Assembly (NCBI GenBank): GCA_034508935.3
Contig: CM067444.1
Location: 50,647,284-50,711,283 of the forward strand
Source of the DNA: Berghia stephanieae
Lineage: Eukaryota > Mollusca > Gastropoda > Nudibranchia > Aeolidiidae
Direction of reading: 5' to 3'
Length of the DNA: 64,000 bases
Positions 1-64,000 of this stretch are shown here, one piece after another (the stretch's first letter is position 1; each line of letters begins with the position of its first letter). Made by a program: the position numbers and the translations under genes. The notes beneath the pieces are model-generated. The model searched no databases. It saw only the letters and a program-made list of their open reading frames with translations, and was not told the origin of the DNA.

Positions 1-636
1 TTGGAACTCTCTTCTTTACGAGTTCTAGAAAAGTTTGTCACTATGATAACAAAGAATGAACATATCACTGTCGTTTTAGTAGAAAGTAGAAAGTCTCCAT
101 TTGCTGTCCATGAAGTGGATAGCTAATTATATGCCATGCTTTTAACCCTCAGTATACCATTGTTTTCAAAATAAAATTCAAGCATATTCATATAAAAGGC
201 ATTTTAGGGGATATGCAATATATTTTGAAATATATAGAAAATCACACAATTATCATAAAAATCTGATTTATGATTTTTAAAAGTCAAATGATATACATCA
301 TAACCTGTTTATATTTTATAAAATCATAAAAATAAAAAGTTGAAAAATAATACATCTCCACTTTTTTTTTCTCAAATTTGAAATTTTACAGTCCTGTAGA
401 AATTGTTGATTTATTAATCTTGAATTTCTTATGACACTGAGCAAAATACTGTTCATCACAAAGATGGGCATTGAAATGGTAGCCAATTTTCTTCAATCCA
501 ATAGGTACCGTTATCTTTGCCCATTTTTTCCAAGCTACATTCTGTTTATGGAACAACCTACCTCCTGGTGTCAAATTTTAGAGCAATATTAAAAATATGT
601 CCATAATTATGCACTACAGACTATCAGGTCATACTG

Positions 637-1025
637 GGGGTCCCAATAGCTCAGTTGGTAGAACATTTTCTCCACATGCAAAGCTACCGAGTTCGATCCT
701 GGGTGAAGTCGAGATTGTTTCTGACCCTCTTGTGCACCCAGCAAATGTTTCAGTAGCTAGGTCTATTATACCTGGTGGAAAGTACTTTGCAATGGAATCA
801 CATGCTATCAAAAGGATAGCAAGCAATTGCTATTTTCCATTTCCCGCTGTAGAAACTGGGATAAATTCCAGCTCCAGGGGACTCATGGCCCTGATATGAA
901 GAAGGAAAAGTCAAGTGTGGCCTTTGGACACTTTACTCATGGTGATTTTTTTTCTCTTCATACTAAGAATGAAATGATAATTTTATACTCTCAGAGACAA
1001 ACTGTCCCAACAAAATCAAAATAAA
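637..1025 (+). repeat. tRNA-derived SINE (third family)
   Basis: Head CCCAATAGCTCAGTTGGTAG and box B GAGTTCGATCCTGGG, followed by a 300-base body with GCTGTAGAAACTGGGATAAA. It differs from families A and B. Confidence 0.7.
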
Positions 1026-1125
1026 AGTGGAATCTCTTCTTGATGAGGAAATGAATTTCAGTTTTTATTGACAAGAAATGACTCTTTGCAAAAATAAATT
1101 TTACAAAGTTACTAATAATGAGATA

Positions 1126-1346
1126 AAGATCTGAAAATGTGTGTATGAAGCAATGCTAGACAAAGCAAGAAAGAAAAATAGAAGAATAAACCACCCCCCC
1201 CCCCCCCCAAAAAAAAAAAAAAACTGCCTGCTTTGACTGCCTCCCCAGTCAAGGCAGGTTGATTTTTTTCGGGATGGTTTTTTTTTCTTGTATGATTCTT
1301 TCTTGCTTTGTCTGGCACTATTTCATACACAATTTTTCAGATTTTT
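1126..1346. repeat. Large foldback element with inner hairpin
   Basis: Outer arms (GACAAAGCAAGAAAGAA versus TTCTTTCTTGCTTTGTC, extending to ATCTGAAAA/TTTTCAGAT) enclose a C/A tract and an inner stem CCTGCTTTGACTG/CAGTCAAGGCAGG. It is probably non-autonomous DNA transposon debris. Nothing else is recognised in 1347-2990. Confidence 0.78.
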
Positions 1347-2996
1347 AATGCACCCCGTGCCTGCTCCCTAATGTTTCATGCTAATAATCATCAGCTAGTA
1401 GATGACGTGGGGTGATGTGAAATTTCAGCTTTATTCCGTTGCCACTCCAACAATAAACATTTAACATTAAAGGTTGTGTCGCAAGCGCCGTAAAACCCTT
1501 AAAAACAAAAAACAAAGGTAGCAAAATGCTATTTTTAAACTTTGCAACTGCAAGAAAACCCAATGTTTTATTGGTTAAAAATTTTAAGCTAATCTGTCTG
1601 AAAGACAAACATCTTCTCTCTATTTTTATAACATTTTTTTCTATGTGGGATGAATGATGGCTGAGGTATCTGATTTTTTAAAAGCTCACCAGATTCTTGA
1701 TTTCAGCTTTGAATGTAATCAAATTTTGACATCTGGCCAGAGATGACTAGTCAAGCACAGCTTCTCAATTTTTCTTTTCAGATTTTGTTGTCTTATTAAA
1801 GTGGTCAACTTCTTACTGTTTTTGAGCACTTCCAAGTATAAACATTCTCTAGATTTAGAATCACTCTATCTCATCACCTTCCTTCCTCTATGTGCGTATA
1901 CAATATTCACTGACTCACTGGATTCGATCATGCCGAACTCCAGCATGCTGGACCAGGGTAACCAAATTTTATCTATATAGCACGCCATTACCTCCCATGA
2001 GCATTGGATTTTGGCACAGTGGATCCTAGAAGAACACTTTTTGGCTTCTCCCAAGACCGTGCTAGAATCCAGCGAGCACTGTATTCCTAAAAGATTAGCA
2101 AGTGCTGTTGATTCAAGTTGCATTTGGTTATCCTACTACTGGCCACACACAAGTAAAAGACTGGACTGAGAGGAGAGCAGAATATTTTGATTCATTTTAT
2201 TGGATGTTAAATTTGTATATGAAACACTGGTGGGTAGAATACAATTAAGTTAATGAAGGGGTGGGTTGTCTCAATCACGTCTAGAAAGTCAAAGCCTCAC
2301 TCTGGGGAAAGAAATTCAGGGAGAGGAAAAGGTTATCTCTAGTACTCTAATTGAATTCTCTCATGAAAAAAATAACAACAACAAAACATGACTATATATC
2401 ACACTATTGACAAGAATGAAAAGTCCTAGGATAATTTTCTTATTTCAGGACCTCAAATGTGTGTCTTTGTTAAGTGGAAAGAGAGAAAAAAGTGATGGAG
2501 GTTTTTTGCAATAGGTCTAGTTTTCACCTATACCTCAAGTGTAAGTCCATGTATGTCTCATATGAAAAAACTTTACCGAGATATAGCAAGTGTTTAAGTT
2601 GGAAGCTCATTTTTGATAATTGTGAAATTTTTATGAATAACATTTTATACAAATGAAAATAAATCAATAAATCTATAAGAATACACTGGCATCCGATTGA
2701 GATATTACAACAGTTCACACTTCTCATAATCAAAGTCTTGTATCATAAGTCACATATCATGATCTAAAATTAACAACCAATTTCTACAATGGCATGTTAC
2801 CTACTTATTGAAAAGGATTTTGAGCGACTCTCAAATTTGCATTGATAATCTGACTACTGAGAAAATATAGACATTTATTAGTTTGCTTCACCCAAGATAA
2901 GACAAGGTGAATATTTATTCTTTGTGTATCTAATTCAAATACAGACAAACCTGCCTGTGATGCCAAAAAAAAATAATTTAAAAATTGAGCGTTGAA

Positions 2997-3690
2997 TGTT
3001 TTTTCTTTTCTCTAGAGTCGTATGTATCACTATTACCTAACTATTTCTCAACATACATATCAAGGGTGTATAAATAACCCGTCAAGGCTCATTTGGAGGG
3101 CGGGGAGTTAATCATCAGGGTTTTTTTTCTTTTCTCCAGTCTCTTATGCATCACTATTACCTACCTAGTTCTCAACACAAATATCAAAGGTGTATGAATA
3201 ACCCCAAGGCAGAGTTGGGAGTCTGGGGGGGGGGGGGGGGGGGGGGTTAATCAGTGTTTTAATTGTCCTTTTCTCCAGTTTCTTATGCATCATTTTTACC
3301 TTCCTAGTTCTCAATAGACGTGTCAAAGGTGTATAACCCGTCAAGGCAGAGTTGGGAGTCGGGGGGGGGGGGGGGGTGGTTAATCAGTGTTTTATTTTTC
3401 CTTTTCTCCAGTTTCTTATGCATCATTTTTACCTTCCTAGTTCTCAATAGACATGTCAAAGGTGTATGAATAACCCGTCAAGGCAGAGTTGGGAGTCGGG
3501 GGGGGGGGGGGGGGGGGGGTTAATCAGTGTTTTATTTTTCCTTTTCTCCAGTTTCTTATGCATCATTTTTACCTTCCTAGTTCTCAATAGACATGTCAAA
3601 GGTGTATGAATAACCCGTCAAGGCAGAGTTGGGAGGTGGGGGGTTGATCATCAGTTTTAGTTTTCTTTACTCCAGTCTCTTATTTGAACA
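2997..3690. repeat. Tandem repeat of about 130 bp with G-runs, 5+ copies
   Basis: Units share TTCTCCAGTTTCTTATGCAT, TTACCTTCCTAGTTCTCAAT and CCGTCAAGGCAGAGTTGGGA and then a G-run of up to about 22. Starts are near 2997, 3119, 3251, 3381, 3523 and a partial at 3649. Two units carry AATAAA on the minus strand. Confidence 0.88.
3531..3536 (-). promoter_or_regulatory. Candidate polyadenylation signal
   Basis: AATAAA on the minus strand about 320 bases after the stop of the terminal exon. A second copy is at 3391-3396 and an ATTAAA at 3258-3263, one per tandem unit. Position alone supports it. Confidence 0.3.
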
Positions 3691-3855
3691 CATTTTTTTC
3701 AGAATTGGACATGCAAAACAGGTCCTTTCGTACCATACATACGAGTAACTCGTGTAACTCTTGGCGCATTTGTGTGTATAAACAAATAATGTACATATAA
3801 AGCGATAGATGGACTCTGGCATGTTACAAGGAAATAAAAAGTGGTATTCACCTTC

Positions 3856-61797
<57,942 letters not shown>

Positions 61798-61867
61798 CTG
61801 AAAAGGAGAAAGGAAGACATGTAAAGACAAACAAACTGTCGTTGTAGGGATGATAGATTTAATTGTG

Positions 61868-62056
61868 TAGTTGTTACGTATATCACCCTTCATGGACTTA
61901 TTCCCTGTACAATCTTGTAGTTATTACGTACATCACTCTTCATGGAGTTATGCCCTGTACAATCTTGTAGTTGTTACGTACATCACTCTTCATGGAGATT
62001 TGTCCTGTACAATCTTGTAGTTGTTACGTACATCACTCTTCATTGAGTTATGCCCT
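61868..62056. repeat. 50-bp tandem repeat, nearly 4 copies
   Basis: The unit has GTAGTTGTTACGTACATCAC, TCTTCATGGAGTTATGCCCT and GTACAATCTT. It abuts the 3' end of the LINE at 62046-62694, so it is probably the LINE's terminal tandem repeat. Confidence 0.8.
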
Positions 62057-62694
62057 AAACCACAGCACGCCACTGTCCTTTGTCCTTAGGCTGTCTTTTC
62101 CCATTCTCTCCATGAGCGCATTTTTTTGTATCTGCATCAAAGGCATATCTCTAGTTGTTTCTTGGTCTTCCTCTTTTGCATTTCCCTGATGGGTTCTATT
62201 TTAGTGCCTGTCTGATTGTGCTATTGACTGGCTTCCTCTGGGTGTGACCTATTCACGTCTATCTTCCGTGGCGTATTTCTTCCTCGGCTAGTAGATGGTT
62301 GTTGTTCTTCCATAGGTCTGCTACTTAGGGTATCAGGCCGGAATGTTTGAGGCAGCTGTTGACAAAACTGTAATTTCTTGATCTTTGTCTTTGTGGTCCT
62401 CCTGGTCTCCACCCCTTACAATAAGACTGACTTGACATTTGTATTTAACAGCGTGACCTTTGTGATCTGGGATCCCAGTATGTCCTTTAACTGAAGGTAT
62501 GACGCTCTGTTTTTCCTGTCCTTGCCTACACATCTGCAGCCACCCTGCTTGTCGATGCTGCTGCCCAGGTATATAAATGTTTCAACCTCACCCAGTTCAT
62601 TTTCATGGGGTCTTGACATTCTGCGGCACTTGGTTTTATTGATGATGGCTGTAGGGCAGAAAGGCCTTGCTTGTGAGTGTTTGATAGAGTGCAA
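62046..62694 (-). mobile_element. LINE C-terminal fragment (RTE-like), decayed
   Basis: Minus-strand frames read F-I-Y-L-G-S-S-I-D-K-Q-G-G, then T-N-V-K-S-V-L-L, then T-R-R-T-T-K-T-K-I-K-K, then K-R-G-R-P-R-N near the end. This is the known order of blocks after the reverse transcriptase in RTE-like LINEs. At least two frameshifts separate them. Confidence 0.82.
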
Positions 62695-62937
62695 ATACTA
62701 TGAACCACAATTGTAACAAAGTTTTAATATCAATTCTAGATATGTGATAATTTTTATGGCATATGTTGTTGACATAACATAACATAACATAACATGAACA
62801 TGGCATTTGGCTTAATTTAGGAATGTATCCTTTAAATGCCTATAATATGAAACATACAAAGTGATCTATCAATGATATCAGTGACCACGTCATAAATTTG
62901 ACTATGATCTGTGCAGAAGCGATAAGTGAGGTATATC

Positions 62938-63155
62938 AGGGAAGCGTGGCTCAGCGGTATGGTCTTTGCTTCGTACCCGAAAGGTACCTAGTTCGATCAC
63001 CCGCCTCTGCACTGTATGGCCTTGAGCAAGTCAACTCCCCACAGCTCAATTTGCGGCGCAGCACTGCGGCTAACGCCTGGGTTATTCCAGTCTTCCCTAG
63101 GAATAGACCCTAGAGAAAAATGTCGCCTATGGGATGAATAAAGGGAATTTTTTAT
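62938..63155 (+). repeat. SINE family A copy
   Basis: Head GCGTGGCTCAGCGGTATGGT, box B AGTTCGATCACCCG, body CTAACGCCTGGGTTATTCC and tail GATGAATAAAGGGAATTT. Confidence 0.85.
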
Positions 63156-63721
63156 TTATTTATAACTGTTAATCCACTCAGATGTGTTGTATACAGTGAG
63201 AAGAAAACTGCACTCAAGACAGAGCTCCAAAGAGCGCTCAAATTGATGTGCCCTTCTATTGAGCAAATTTTTCAGATAGAGATAATTCACTAACATTTGG
63301 TCTGACACACTTCAAACCATTTTAATTTATTGCCTATTACGAAGAAACTGATATCGAGGCTTTCTAAAAGGACGATTGCATGTGGAAGAAAAGGAAGAGA
63401 TGGCTGGATAGGATCCTGGTCCAAATCCCTCTATCATTTTTTTTTCTTGAGAAAGACATTTTGCCGCTCTTGCTCTCTTTGTAAATGCTGCATCGTGGCT
63501 GGCCCGGGTGATCTCTCTTTTGAGATAGATTCTAAATAGATTATTTCCCTTGGGAATCTTATCTTAACTAAGACTTTTAATTTTCTATATCAATTCTTAT
63601 GACTCGAATATCCAATTTTCAGCTTTTTTTTCGTACTCCAAATTTACAGAATAGTGAAGCAGTAAATCACAAATATCATTTTAAATAACCCAATTCCAAG
63701 AATGGCAGAACATTTGTTTAA

Positions 63722-63964
63722 CCCTTTCCTTATCAGCTATTTTTAGAATTTCCCCCAAAATTCACACCCATCCAGCACAAAAATAGACTTTTCTTCCTCA
63801 AACAAAGAGTAACAAGTGAGCTCTACATGACAATGTTTTGTAATTATAGCTGTCATCAAAGCATTTCTTTAAATTTCGTGTTGTACAAGAGAAATCAAAA
63901 TGAGAAAATTGTCGGTTACATCGTAACGAATGTGACGATTTTCCTATGGGTGGTAAGGAGAGGG
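63722..63964. mobile_element. piggyBac-like MITE, copy 2
   Basis: Flanked by TTAA on both sides (63718-63721 and 63965-63968), with ends CCCTTTCCTTATCAGC and GGTGGTAAGGAGAGGG. The body matches 34658-34931 in inverted orientation. Confidence 0.82.
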
Positions 63965-64000
63965 TTAATGTATGAAAACAACATTCAAATCAAATGTTAC

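Noticed and set aside
386-574. 62-residue minus-strand ORF with two Cys near the end
   Set aside because: Lacks the domain pattern, splice sites of the right phase, or any motif I recognise.
3040-3060. Extra splice donors or exons in the 130-bp repeat downstream of the gene
   Set aside because: CCAG and GTAA-like words recur only because the unit is repeated; no frame continues between units.

Overview
The window is AT-rich eukaryotic DNA, full of trinucleotide and TA microsatellites, tRNA-derived SINEs, LINE fragments and MITE-like foldback elements. Spliceosomal exons with clean AG/GT borders show that it is animal nuclear DNA. An antistasin-type exon and the repeat content suggest a marine invertebrate, plausibly a mollusc or other lophotrochozoan. 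That placement is inference; nothing seen fixes the species.

One minus-strand gene fills about 3.9-61.8 kb. I find 34 exons, each encoding one copy of a small four-cysteine domain. Where it was read residue by residue (nearly every exon), the core is C-x18-C-x3-F-x-[VI]-C, preceded by an earlier Cys and a beta-rich stretch. Each exon has an AG acceptor, a GT donor, a length divisible by 3 and phase 1 at both ends, so domains can be added or skipped without shifting frame. Most copies end in a Thr/Pro/Lys-rich linker of mucin-like character. A short phase 1-1 antistasin-like exon lies on the N-terminal side (61.7 kb). A Thr/Pro-rich exon with an in-frame stop closes the gene at 3.86 kb. The promoter and signal-peptide exon were not found and probably lie beyond 64 kb. 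The exons listed add up to about 10 kb of coding sequence, or roughly 3,300 residues.

Region by region, in window coordinates: 1-3.8 kb is downstream sequence with a SINE, a foldback element and a poly-G tandem repeat. 3.9-9.4 kb holds the C-terminal exons D34-D29. 11.0-16.4 kb is a 2.66 kb tandem duplication, each unit carrying two domain exons. 17-31 kb holds exons that strictly alternate between a Trp-containing and a Trp-less domain type; one of them carries an in-frame stop. 32-48 kb holds a homogeneous block of C-K-E-W-type exons, including a 3.53 kb tandem duplication whose breakpoint cuts a large exon with a 19-residue Pro/Arg repeat. 50-60 kb holds the most divergent, again alternating, exons. 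61.7-64 kb holds the antistasin exon, LINE debris, a SINE and a piggyBac-like MITE.

The domain is not one I can name with certainty. The spacing of its C-terminal half matches, without gaps, what I remember of the bacterial DUF3011 pattern, and W-x4-F-x-G in many copies also resembles a beta/gamma-crystallin Greek-key signature. A large extracellular, multivalent, disulfide-bonded and O-glycosylated protein is the best inference. The ligand and function are unknown.
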